From: CAZYWA01 sp964650975 [NCBI: uncultured bacterium]
GTDB taxonomy: Bacteria; JADJOY01
Assembly (NCBI GenBank): GCA_964650975.1
Contig: CAZYWA010000150.1
Location: 3,865 to 15,848, forward strand
Length of the DNA stretch: 11,984 nt
Direction of reading: 5' to 3'
Shown here: positions 1-7,167 of the stretch, piece after piece
How positions within the stretch are numbered: position 1 is the stretch's first letter
Layout of the letters: each line of letters opens with the position of its first letter
Translations under genes and position numbers: made by a program
Notes under the pieces: model-generated
The model's database searches: none
What the model was told of the DNA's origin: nothing
The model's input: the letters and a program-made list of their open reading frames with translations, nothing else

Positions 1-2
1 GC

Positions 3-1499
3 AAGGTCGAGGTCGGGGTCGTAGGCGACGACACGCGCTCGCAGGCGGGCGCCTCGAGCTACTCGTGGCGGCGTCCCTTGATCGGGCTCACGATTCCGGC
101 CGCCGTCGGTCTGATGGTGGCGACCGGGCTCGCCACCTGGCGCGGGTTGGCAGAGCTCGAGCCGCCGAGATCCTCGAACGGCACGCTGGTACCGACGACC
201 GTCGGCTTCTCTCGACTCCCGGATGGCTGTGCGGACTGCCACCCGGACGTCGTGGACGGCTGGCGCAACTCTTCCCATGCGCTGGCCGCGTCCAATCCGC
301 TCTTCACGTCCATGCTGCGGCGCCTCGTCGTCGAGCGCGGCTCCGACGCGGCGCGGTTCTGCTTGGGCTGTCACGCGCCGCATGCGCTGGACCCGGGGCA
401 GGGGTCGTTCGAGCAGGTCGTGGCGAGCGAGGGCTACCGGGCCGGTGTCCACTGCGTGACCTGCCACCGGTCGGTTCCCGGGCCTGGGCATGGAGACGGG
501 TCGCTGGCCGTTTCAACACTCGCGGCCGACTCGCCGACGTCACTCCCTTTGGCGTGGGCACTCGAAGGGGTCCGCATGTCCGGCCCGTTCACCGCGCTCG
601 CCACTCACTCGCTCATCTCCGCGCGGCTGGATGGACATCGCGCCCGGTTCCGGTTCGCGAGCCACGAGGCCGCGTCGTGCTTGCCGTGCCACGTGCAAAC
701 GCTGACCCGCCCGACCGAAGGGCGCCTCACCGTGGCGTTGCAGGATCAGTACGATTCGTGGGCCGCCTCGGAGGCGGCGCGAGCCGGTCTGGACTGCAAG
801 CAGTGCCACATGCCCTGGAGGCTGTCGGCCGGCGACTACCCGTTCGCCGACCATCGTTTCGTCGCGGCCAGCACCTACGTCCAGAGCCAGAGCCAGGACC
901 CGGGCGCGGTGCACGCGGTGGTCGCGATGCTCGAGGGCCGCGTGCCCGTGCCGGGACCTTCCCGGCAGGATGTGGTTCGCGGAGCTCGTGGAGCGGAACC
1001 GGCGCTCGCGCCGCGTCCGTTGGTGGACATCGATGTGTCCATGTCGGGATCGGCGGCGAACCTGAGCCTCAGGGTCGCCCTGCGCAGCACCGGACGGATC
1101 GGCCACTCGTTTCCCAACGGCCCAACCGATCTCTTTCAGGTGTGGCTCGCGGTGAAAGTCGTCGACGCCCGTTCGCGAGTCCTGGTCGATCTGGGCGAGA
1201 CCGGCCCCGGCGATGCGCCGAGGCTGGGACACGCCTTTCGCGATCGGCTCGGCCGACCGATCGAGGACCACCGTCTCTGGGCCATCACCGACGTCGTGGA
1301 TCTCGGGCACGTCCCCGCCGATGGCAACCACGTGATCGCGGTGCCGCTCCCCGCGGGGCCTTACGATCCTCCGCTCGACGTGCAAGCGACCTTGAAATAT
1401 CGACGCCTCGACCCGGCGCTCGTGGAGCAGCTGGCGCCCGGAGCCGCGCCTGTCCTTCCCATCGTTTCGATGGTTTCGTTCCACGGGTCCCTGGGTTGA
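3..1499 (+). CDS. Membrane-anchored five-heme cytochrome c (5'-partial)
   Basis: Probable periplasmic electron-transfer protein. Five CxxCH covalent heme c motifs are visible: CADCH (228-242), CLGCH (360-374), CVTCH (453-467), CLPCH (678-692) and CKQCH (795-809). The first is followed by a W..S.HA pattern, and the others sit in CLGCHAPH, GVHCVTCH and GLDCKQCHMPW. These contexts are typical of the cytochrome c554/hydroxylamine-oxidoreductase-like multiheme group. A hydrophobic helix at about 78-140, preceded by WRRP, looks like an uncleaved anchor. From about 1020 onward there are no hemes and the chain alternates like a beta-sandwich, including GHSFPNGPTDLFQVWL, a pattern I associate with the tails of such cytochromes. 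A TTG at 78 could be a start, but the frame stays open to the left edge and reads a plausible polar N-terminus (VEVGVVGDD...SWRRP), so the true start is probably outside the window. The electron donor and acceptor cannot be told. The SGNH gene follows 38 bases later. Confidence 0.87.
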   Translation, partial: KVEVGVVGDDTRSQAGASSYSWRRPLIGLTIPAAVGLMVATGLATWRGLAELEPPRSSNGTLVPTTVGFSRLPDGCADCHPDVVDGWRNSSHALAASNPLFTSMLRRLVVERGSDAARFCLGCHAPHALDPGQGSFEQVVASEGYRAGVHCVTCHRSVPGPGHGDGSLAVSTLAADSPTSLPLAWALEGVRMSGPFTALATHSLISARLDGHRARFRFASHEAASCLPCHVQTLTRPTEGRLTVALQDQYDSWAASEAARAGLDCKQCHMPWRLSAGDYPFADHRFVAASTYVQSQSQDPGAVHAVVAMLEGRVPVPGPSRQDVVRGARGAEPALAPRPLVDIDVSMSGSAANLSLRVALRSTGRIGHSFPNGPTDLFQVWLAVKVVDARSRVLVDLGETGPGDAPRLGHAFRDRLGRPIEDHRLWAITDVVDLGHVPADGNHVIAVPLPAGPYDPPLDVQATLKYRRLDPALVEQLAPGAAPVLPIVSMVSFHGSLG

Positions 1500-1537
1500 G
1501 AGCGGCCTGGTATCGGCCTTACCGCTGAATCCTGATC

Positions 1538-3175
1538 ATGCGTGGACGACGAGGCTGGTACCCGGCGTGCTTCGCGCTGCTGACGGTGCTGCTGCTCAGC
1601 ACCGTCTCGTCGCTGGTGCTGGCGCCTCTCGAGTCGCGCTGCGGCCGGCTGCATCAGAGCCCGCTCGCCGGCGGTGTCCTGACGCTCGACGAGATGCGGC
1701 TCGCTCTCCCCGCGGGTGCCTCGTGGCGCGACTTGGCCCTGCGCTACGACGTCGCGGCGGGGGAGGCCCTCGAGGTCGTGCTCGATCGGCACGGCGACGA
1801 CTTCCAGGTGCTACGTCTGAGTCGCGAGCCGATGCGGCCGGGCGGGGTGTTCGGCTTCGTCGGAGGCGAGATCGCGACACGGCGACCGTTCCCCGCCGCG
1901 AGCTCCGAGCGCGCACCCGACCACGGCATCCTCAGGTTGCATCGCGCGGGCGGCACGATCGAGGCGAGCGTCGACGGAACACCGCTCACCACCGTCCCCG
2001 CGGCGAGCGAGCCTGGCGAGACGGCGCTGGCGCTCTTCCCACCGTGGAGCCCGAGGCTTCTCGCGCGTGTCGACCTCCGTGAGGTGGTGCTGGCGGACGG
2101 CACTGCGCTCGGGCCGACTTCGAGCCTCTTTCGTCGCGCGCAAGACCAGTGGTGGCTGTGGGTCGCGCTCGCCGCCGCCGCGAGCGCTCCACTCGCCCTC
2201 GCCCGCCGACCGCTCTTGGCGCGCGTGTTTCGCAACCACGCGGAGGCGGCACCTGGCCAGATCACGGTGTTCCTCGTCTGGCTGGCGGTTCTCCTGGGTG
2301 TCGGCGACGCGTTCATGCGGGTCTTCCGGACCGGCTACATGTCGCCGGTCGGGGCAAGCCAGCGCGACGGAGTCCGCGCGGCGATGGGCGTGATGGTGAT
2401 CTGGTCGCTGCTCTTCCTGTGGCTCCGGGACCGGCTGCTGGGACGGTTTCCCCGGCTCCGCGGCGGATTCGCGATGCACGGCGCCTGGCTCGTGCCGATG
2501 CACGTTGCGGCGACGCTCGCGATCGCGGCCGTCGTCGGCCCGGTGCTCGGGAGTGACGTGATCGTGCCGCAGGTGGCGCGTGAGGCGCCGGCCCCCGACA
2601 CGCGCGTGCGCGTCCTCTGCTACGGCGGATCGAGCACTCGTGGACACCCGTTTCCGGTCGACTGGCCATTCACGTTCCCTGCGTGGCTCGAGCGCTTGCT
2701 GCGCGCGGACATCGACCCGCGGGCCGTGGTGTGGAACCTGGGCATGGACTCGAAGCGGATCACCGACATCGACGAGAGAGTGGAAGGCGACCTCGCGTCG
2801 TTTTCCGCGACCGAGGTGGTCCTCTATTCGGTGGTGAACAACCTGGAGCTCGATCCGGAGCGGTTTCGCGCTGGAGTGCGGCGTTTTCTGGACTCGACGA
2901 TGGTGCGGCACCGCGGGCCGCAGGTGCTGCTGGTCGAGGAGCAGGACTTCAACTTCGTCTACGAGTGGGAGGCCTTGCCGCCTCACTACGCGATCCTCGC
3001 GGATGTGGCGCGCGAGCGGGGAGCCCCACTTCTCGACCCCACCGACGCGTTCCGGCAGCGTCGCGAAGAGTTCCTCTTCATGGACCGCGACGGCCACCTG
3101 ACGAAGTACGGCTACCACCTGCTGGCGAAGCTCGTGCACGGCGCCATGGACAGCGCCTCCCAGCCGCCCGCCTGA
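1538..3175 (+). CDS. Five-helix membrane protein with C-terminal SGNH/GDSL hydrolase domain
   Basis: 545 residues. Helix 1 is about 9-30. A beta-rich, LamG-like or concanavalin-like region spans about 40-195, with strands such as GILRLHRAGGTIEASVDG. Four more helices lie near 205-222, 242-260, 282-298 and 316-338. The SGNH domain is about 355-540: block I is CYGGSSTRG with candidate nucleophile Ser365 or Ser366, block II is WNLGM (400), block III is VVNN (433-435) and block V is MDRDGHLTKYGY with His520. Arg/Lys-rich loops at 223-236 and 298-309 suit the cytoplasm. By the positive-inside rule, both the beta-rich and the hydrolase domains then face the periplasm. SGNH enzymes are esterases or acyltransferases; the substrate here is unknown, and a role on cell-surface glycans or lipids is only inference. 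Start ATG 1538 has no clear Shine-Dalgarno, but it directly precedes the first helix. Likely co-transcribed with the cytochrome. Confidence 0.8.
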   Translation: MRGRRGWYPACFALLTVLLLSTVSSLVLAPLESRCGRLHQSPLAGGVLTLDEMRLALPAGASWRDLALRYDVAAGEALEVVLDRHGDDFQVLRLSREPMRPGGVFGFVGGEIATRRPFPAASSERAPDHGILRLHRAGGTIEASVDGTPLTTVPAASEPGETALALFPPWSPRLLARVDLREVVLADGTALGPTSSLFRRAQDQWWLWVALAAAASAPLALARRPLLARVFRNHAEAAPGQITVFLVWLAVLLGVGDAFMRVFRTGYMSPVGASQRDGVRAAMGVMVIWSLLFLWLRDRLLGRFPRLRGGFAMHGAWLVPMHVAATLAIAAVVGPVLGSDVIVPQVAREAPAPDTRVRVLCYGGSSTRGHPFPVDWPFTFPAWLERLLRADIDPRAVVWNLGMDSKRITDIDERVEGDLASFSATEVVLYSVVNNLELDPERFRAGVRRFLDSTMVRHRGPQVLLVEEQDFNFVYEWEALPPHYAILADVARERGAPLLDPTDAFRQRREEFLFMDRDGHLTKYGYHLLAKLVHGAMDSASQPPA

Positions 3176-3241
3176 TCGGCGGCCAGACCCGGCGCAGGTG
3201 GCGCGCGAATGCGCCCCCGCCGTCGCTCCTGAGTCCCCGGA

Positions 3242-3276
3242 CTTTGCCCCAGGCGCAAAGAACGGCCTTCTGGCCG
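3242..3276 (+). terminator. Tandem hairpins after the SGNH gene, possible terminator
   Basis: Two perfect small stems lie 66 bases after the stop. The first is CTTTGC (3242-3247) with GCAAAG (3255-3260). The second is CGGCC (3263-3267) with GGCCG (3272-3276) around a TTCT loop, followed by ATTTCCCC. The T-run is short, so a factor-independent terminator is plausible but not strong. On the opposite strand the second stem is followed by TTCTTTG, but no gene converges here from the right. Confidence 0.35.
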
Positions 3277-3324
3277 ATTTCCCCGCAAAAAAGCGCATTT
3301 TGTGGCGTGGCTCACGTTGTTTGT

Positions 3325-3393
3325 TTAGCTGTCTGTAACGTAAAGTGTCAGCTATTTGTAGAATTATATGTCAGCTGATTGTAACGCTTATTC
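3325..3393 (+). repeat. Three AT-rich direct repeats at exact 23-base spacing
   Basis: Units start at 3325, 3348 and 3371. Their 16-base cores read TTAGCTGTCTGTAACG, TCAGCTATTTGTAGAA and TCAGCTGATTGTAACG. Units 1 and 3 agree at 13 of 16 positions. Units 2 and 3 share TGTCAGCT and TTGTA, including the two bases just before each core. The 7-base intervals (TAAAGTG, TTATATG) are AT-rich. By my hand count the 69 bases hold 24 G/C, about 35%, against about 70% around them. The array ends 27 bases before the ATG of the FAD oxidoreductase. Two readings fit: a cluster of binding sites for a regulator of that gene, or the multi-site end of a Tn7/TniA-type transposon remnant, since such ends carry several spaced ~20-base transposase sites often containing TGTCA. 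No transposase is in the window, so neither is established. Confidence 0.6.
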
Positions 3394-3420
3394 GGCGCTC
3401 GCTGATCTATCCTCGCGCGC

Positions 3421-4821
3421 ATGCGACGGCTCACGTTCGACCGGGTCCGTGCCCTGCCTCCGCGGACCGATGGCGTCGCGCCGAGCTTCTGGCTCGAGAG
3501 CGCGCGACCGCCGCCCCGCGGCGCGCTCGCGGGCGAGCTCTCCGTCGACGTGGCGATCGTGGGTGGCGGCTTCACCGGTCTCTGGACCGCCGTCGCGCTC
3601 CAGCAGGCGGATCCGAGCTGCTCCGTGGCGGTGCTCGAAGGCGCCGCGATCGGCTCCGGCGCCAGCGGGCGCTGCGGCGGCTTCGCGATGACGCTGGTCG
3701 ATCGCTCCCTCACCGATCTGGTGCGCCGGGTGGGAAGGAGCGAGGCGCTCGCGATCCACTCGGCGCTGGCCGAGCGCGTCTCGACGCTGGCGCCCTTCCT
3801 CGCCGCGCACGGCATCGACTGCGACGCGATGCCGAACGGCTTGCTGGTGGTCTCGAGCGGCCCCGAGCAGGACGAGCGCATCGAGACCGAGCTCGCGACC
3901 ATGGCGAAGCTCGGCATCGAAGCCCGGTTCCTGGATCGCGCCGCGGTGCAGCGCGAGATCCACTCGGAGACACTGCGCTCAGGCTTCGAGGACCCGGCGT
4001 GCACGCTGGTCGACCCGGCCAAGCTGGCGCGCGGCCTCGCGCGCTTCGCCGAGAGCCTCGGAGTGCGGATCTTCGAGCGGACCCCGGTCCTCGAGATCGA
4101 GGAGACCTCGGGCCGCGTGCGGCTTCGCACCGCCGCGGGGACAGTGGTGGCGGATCGCGTGGTGCTCGGGCTCAACTCGTTCGGCTTCGCGCTGCCGGAG
4201 CTGCGGCGTTACCTGATGACGTTCTACAGCTACATCGTCCTCACCGAGCCTCTCGGCGACGAGCGCTGGGAGCGGATCGGCTGGAAGAGGCGCCAGGGTG
4301 TCGAGGACCGGCGCACCTTCCTCCACTACCCGCGCCCCACCGCCGACGGCCGGATCGTGTGGGGCGGCTGGAAGACGCCGCTCAAGCCCAACGGACCGGA
4401 TATCGCGCACGATCGCGACCCGCAGGTGTTCGAGAATCTGGAGCGCACGTTTCGCACGACGTTTCCGCAACTCGCGGACGTGGGCTTCACCCATCGATGG
4501 GGCGGCCCGCTCGCGATCACCGGCCGCTTCATGCCGGCGGTGGGTTGGCTCTCGCCCGGCCGGATCGCGTTCGGCTTCGGTTACAACGGCCACGGAGTGG
4601 GGCCGAGCCGGCTGGTCGGGGAGATCGTGCGCGATCTGCTCCTCGACCGGCGCACCGGAATCACCGAGCTCGCGTTCGTCCGCAAGAAGCCGACGCGCCT
4701 TCCCGGCGGCGCATTGCGCGACTTCTTCGTCGCCACGGCCATCGACACGCTGCTCCGCGCCGACGACGCCGGAAAGCCCGAGCCGCTGCCGTTCCGGCTC
4801 ATCAACCGCGTGCTCGGCTGA
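3421..4821 (+). CDS. FAD-dependent oxidoreductase, PuuB/OrdL-like (DAO family)
   Basis: 466 residues. The Rossmann FAD-binding motif is VAIVGGGFTGLWTA (GxGxxG at Gly48, Gly50, Gly53), with the ribose-binding acid at Glu73 in VAVLEG, followed by GSGASGRCGGF (78-88). Landmarks recalled from E. coli gamma-glutamylputrescine oxidase PuuB recur in order: the LVDPAKLARGLARF region, a tyrosine-rich LHYPRPTADGRIVWGGW, TFPQL....HRWGG and the C-terminal GYNGHGVG (387-394), then LPGGALRDFF. Family members oxidise amines or amino acids to aldehydes or oxo-acids, passing electrons to oxygen or another acceptor. The substrate here is unknown, and no other putrescine-pathway gene is nearby. It looks cytoplasmic, with no signal peptide. 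ATG 3421 is the first start in frame and has no visible Shine-Dalgarno; a TATCCT at 3408-3413 would suit a leaderless or very short leader, but this is weak. The stop overlaps the next gene's start. Confidence 0.88.
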   Translation: MRRLTFDRVRALPPRTDGVAPSFWLESARPPPRGALAGELSVDVAIVGGGFTGLWTAVALQQADPSCSVAVLEGAAIGSGASGRCGGFAMTLVDRSLTDLVRRVGRSEALAIHSALAERVSTLAPFLAAHGIDCDAMPNGLLVVSSGPEQDERIETELATMAKLGIEARFLDRAAVQREIHSETLRSGFEDPACTLVDPAKLARGLARFAESLGVRIFERTPVLEIEETSGRVRLRTAAGTVVADRVVLGLNSFGFALPELRRYLMTFYSYIVLTEPLGDERWERIGWKRRQGVEDRRTFLHYPRPTADGRIVWGGWKTPLKPNGPDIAHDRDPQVFENLERTFRTTFPQLADVGFTHRWGGPLAITGRFMPAVGWLSPGRIAFGFGYNGHGVGPSRLVGEIVRDLLLDRRTGITELAFVRKKPTRLPGGALRDFFVATAIDTLLRADDAGKPEPLPFRLINRVLG

Positions 4822-5579
4822 TGCGCGTCGTTCGCCGCGTTCTCGACGGAGGGACCGCGTCCTTCCTCTTCGCGGTTCTGCTCGGCGGGTTGCTCGCGAA
4901 TGCCGCGAGCGCGGCGCCGCCCGCCGGCGAGCCCGTGCTCAAGGTCGGTTCGATCCGTCCGGTTCCGCCGGACTTCGCCGGGTCCGCGAGCGAGCTCGAG
5001 CCGCTCGCGGTCGGATGGCGCTGGACGAGGCGAATCGTGGGATCGAACACGGCCATCCGAACCACGATCGAGGCTGGCGAACCAAGCGAGCTCTCGGGAA
5101 GGAGCGAGGTCGCGCGGATCTGGCACCAGCGTGTCGAGCTGATCGCGCCCGGCGAGCCGGTGCGCGGAGGAGTGGTGATCCTGGTGGCGCGCCAGAAATC
5201 GAGCTCGGTGGTGGCGCTCGGTCAGCTCGCGGACGGTCGAGAGAACCAGAAGGGCGAGGTCTGGGATCCGCCGCGGCTCTTGCTCCCGGCGAGCGTTCAC
5301 GCTGGCACGGCCTGGTCGAGCGCCGGAGCCAGGCACCGCGTCGCCGGAGTGGCGGACGTGAGGGTCGGGAAGCGGCGCTACCCGATGTGCGTGGTGATCG
5401 AGGAGTTCGGCGCGAGCGGCACTGCGTCCGCGCGACGCTACCTGGCGCGTGGCGTCGGGGAGGTCGTGACCGAGCGACGCGTCGAGGGTACTACCGCGTG
5501 GCGGGCTGCGACCGTGCTCGAACAGTGGGCGAAGCCGGGATCGGACGCGCCGCCGGAATCGAGGAAGGTTCGACCCTGA
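4821..5579 (+). CDS. Secreted protein of unknown function
   Basis: 252 residues. The N-terminus is a good Sec signal: basic RVVRR, hydrophobic SFLFAVLLGGLLANA, then a likely cut after ASA or nearby (about residue 31). The mature part is mostly beta-like. It has GWRWTR near 65-70, a LLLPASVHAGTAW segment at 153-165, VRVGKRRYPMCVVIEEF at 180-196, and RRYLARGVGEVVTE at 205-218. That order (G..W, then a surface strand with one cysteine, then a ...GVGEV strand) resembles many small periplasmic or lipoprotein beta-domain proteins, but I cannot name a family. The only cysteine is Cys190, so no internal disulfide. The start is fixed by TGATG at 4819-4823, which shares one base with the oxidoreductase stop, so translation is probably coupled. 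Why a cytoplasmic amine-oxidase-like enzyme is paired with a secreted protein is unclear. Confidence 0.72.
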   Translation: MRVVRRVLDGGTASFLFAVLLGGLLANAASAAPPAGEPVLKVGSIRPVPPDFAGSASELEPLAVGWRWTRRIVGSNTAIRTTIEAGEPSELSGRSEVARIWHQRVELIAPGEPVRGGVVILVARQKSSSVVALGQLADGRENQKGEVWDPPRLLLPASVHAGTAWSSAGARHRVAGVADVRVGKRRYPMCVVIEEFGASGTASARRYLARGVGEVVTERRVEGTTAWRAATVLEQWAKPGSDAPPESRKVRP

Positions 5580-5597
5580 GCCGTCACCGCGGCGCGC

Positions 5598-5783
5598 TCA
5601 CTCTTCGTGGCGCGGAGGTTTCTCGGGCGCCACCTTCGGGCGCGGCATTTCCCACTGGTGCGCGCAGGTCTGGCACTCCCACTCATCGACCGGTGGGCCT
5701 TTGTAGTTGATCGACTTCCGGAGCGGCTGGACGTTGGACCCGCCGCACTGCGGACATCGGCTCGGTTCGATTCGTGTGCCCAC
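5598..5783 (-). CDS. Small zinc-ribbon protein, 61 residues
   Basis: The chain carries two CxxC knuckles, SRCPQCGGS (Cys10, Cys13) and WECQTCAHQWEMP (Cys37, Cys40), with 23 residues between the inner cysteines. This is the usual layout of a single four-cysteine zinc ribbon. The tail is proline- and charge-rich. I chose GTG 5783 because GGGAGG (5789-5794) stands 5 bases before it. A longer form from GTG 5819 would add 12 charged residues, overlap the upstream gene by 8 bases and lack such a site. It lies 28 bases after the GT39 gene and is probably the last gene of that operon. Its role is unknown; stand-alone ribbons of this kind may bind nucleic acid, protein or metal. It converges with the secreted-protein gene, leaving 18 bases between the stops and no obvious terminator. 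Confidence 0.75.
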   Translation of the reverse strand: MGTRIEPSRCPQCGGSNVQPLRKSINYKGPPVDEWECQTCAHQWEMPRPKVAPEKPPRHEE

Positions 5784-5788
5784 GCGTG

Positions 5789-5794
5789 CCTCCC
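5789..5794 (-). promoter_or_regulatory. Shine-Dalgarno deciding the zinc-ribbon start
   Basis: On the minus strand this reads GGGAGG, followed by CACGC and the GTG at 5783. It is one of only two strong Shine-Dalgarno sites I saw in the window, and it favours the 61-residue form over a 73-residue one. Confidence 0.65.
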
Positions 5795-5811
5795 GTTCCC
5801 CCGATCGCAGT

Positions 5812-7128
5812 CTATCCACCGATCCAGGTCTGCTGCGCTCGCGAGTCCCCCGAGTCCTCCAGGTGGAAGCGTTCCACGAGCCATGCCACCGCCGCGCCGG
5901 TGAAGAGCAAGAACAGCGGCTCCACCTGCAGGCGATAGCGGAAGACCGACATGAAGAGCGCGATTCGCACCAGGAACCAGCCGACGAACCAGAGCAGCAG
6001 GCTGATCGGCCGGCGCCGCGCCAGCGCCAGCGCGATTCCCGCGAAGAACCCGCTCAGCACCACCGAGTACCAGATCCGGCTCACCCACACGAAGAGGTGT
6101 GGCCAGTAGGCGTGGAAGGGCGTGATCGCGAGCAGCTTGGTCCACTTGCCGAGCACGAACCCCGGCATCTCGCGCCAGTGCTCGCGCCAGAAGCTGAACA
6201 CCTCGCCGCGCAACCGGCGGTCGAGGTCGACCTCGTCGGTATAGCCGGCGAAGCGCGGGTCCTGGCGGAGATTCGGCTCCTCCTGGTAGTCACGCCCTGG
6301 ATGCCCCGGCCACGGCACGTATCCGCCGTGCAGGTCCGGGTCGTAGAGAACGTCGGTGTTGTTCGACTGCCAGAGAATGAACCCGGCTTCGGTGGTGAGC
6401 GGCACGAAGTGGTGGAGCGTGATGGCGTTGCGCGCGATCCACGGCGTGAGCGCCAGCACCGCCGTTCCACCCATCGCCGCGCACCACTGCACGGCGTTCC
6501 GCCAGGGGCGGACGTGGGTGAGCGCCCAGCACGCGAAGGTCGGCGCCAAGAACAGGAGGTCGGGGCGGAAGTTCGCCGCCACGCCCGCCAGCACTCCACA
6601 CACCGCGTAGCGGGCCGCGCTGCCTGCCGGCTCCACGCGAGCCGTGAAGTAGTAGAGCGCCCAGGCCACCGTGGTGATCCCGAGGCTCTCGGCCCAGAGC
6701 TGGTAGTCGTAGAAGATCAGGAACGGGTCGACGATCCCGAGCAGCGCCGCGATCGCCGCGGCCAGCGGGCCGAAGAGCGGGCGCGCGAGCAGGAAGAGCG
6801 CCACCGGGCAGGTGGCTCCGATCAGCACCTGGACCAGCCGGGCCACGATCGGGTCGGTGCCGCCGGCGGCGTGGATCGCGGCCAGGAAGAGCGGGTAGCC
6901 GGGCATGCGGTGCGCCGTCGGAACGCCAGGCGGATCGTCGAACGCTCCGCGCTCGACGATCCCGCGCGCCAGGGTGTCGTAGACCGCCGCGTCGGCCGTG
7001 AGCGGCGCGTAGGGATGGAGCAGCGCGAATCCGAGCGCCAAGCGCGCCACGAGCGCCGCGCCGAAGATGAGCCAAGCCGCCGCGCGCGAATCGGCGGTCC
7101 GCCTAAGCCACTCGAGGAGCGCGCGCAT
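5812..7128 (-). CDS. GT39-like polytopic membrane glycosyltransferase
   Basis: 438 residues with many hydrophobic helices over about 18-420. The pattern fits GT-C enzymes of the GT39/ArnT/PMT type, which move a sugar from a polyprenyl-phosphate carrier to a lipid or protein acceptor on the outer face of the inner membrane. Family-like landmarks are the first large loop with TADAAVYDTLARGI (candidate catalytic Asp46), AHRMPGYPLFLA (72-83), NFRPDLLFLAP (186-196), LTPWIARNAI (227-236) and the end motif FRYRLQVEPLFLLFTGAA (396-413). A hydrophilic segment of about 60 residues (258-320, HGGYVPWPGHPGRD and on) is probably the periplasmic acceptor-side loop. I prefer ATG 7128. A TTG at 7149 would add seven residues; neither has a clear Shine-Dalgarno. 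It follows the lipoprotein gene by 39 bases and precedes the zinc-ribbon gene by 28, so it is the middle gene of a likely operon. Sugar and acceptor are unknown. Confidence 0.85.
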   Translation of the reverse strand: MRALLEWLRRTADSRAAAWLIFGAALVARLALGFALLHPYAPLTADAAVYDTLARGIVERGAFDDPPGVPTAHRMPGYPLFLAAIHAAGGTDPIVARLVQVLIGATCPVALFLLARPLFGPLAAAIAALLGIVDPFLIFYDYQLWAESLGITTVAWALYYFTARVEPAGSAARYAVCGVLAGVAANFRPDLLFLAPTFACWALTHVRPWRNAVQWCAAMGGTAVLALTPWIARNAITLHHFVPLTTEAGFILWQSNNTDVLYDPDLHGGYVPWPGHPGRDYQEEPNLRQDPRFAGYTDEVDLDRRLRGEVFSFWREHWREMPGFVLGKWTKLLAITPFHAYWPHLFVWVSRIWYSVVLSGFFAGIALALARRRPISLLLWFVGWFLVRIALFMSVFRYRLQVEPLFLLFTGAAVAWLVERFHLEDSGDSRAQQTWIGG

Positions 7129-7167
7129 CGGCGCCCAGGGTAGCAACAATCGAGCGGCTCGAATCGC

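Noticed and set aside
65-1528. A second long plus-strand frame over the cytochrome
   Set aside because: It lacks heme motifs and is Arg-rich; all five CxxCH motifs are in the frame ending at 1499.
1811-3298. A 495-codon minus-strand open frame opposite the SGNH gene
   Set aside because: Arg/Pro/His-rich with no domain pattern, and it lies over a gene with helices and an SGNH domain. Long open antisense frames are common in high-GC coding DNA.
3325-3393. The three repeats as a small CRISPR array
   Set aside because: The units are degenerate, the intervals are only 7 bases and no cas gene is present.
4849-4862. A 14-base match between 4849-4862 and 10627-10640 (GAGGGACCGCGTCC)
   Set aside because: One is inside a signal-peptide coding region and one is between genes. 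A match of this length is expected by chance in 12 kb of GC-rich DNA.
5707-7143. A 478-codon plus-strand open frame opposite the glycosyltransferase
   Set aside because: Charged, repetitive composition typical of the antisense of hydrophobic codons; the minus strand has GT39 landmarks.
7150-7162. Odd palindrome TCGAGC-G-GCTCGA between the lipoprotein and GT39 genes
   Set aside because: Six-base arms are common here, the position within an operon is not where an operator is expected, and no second copy was seen.
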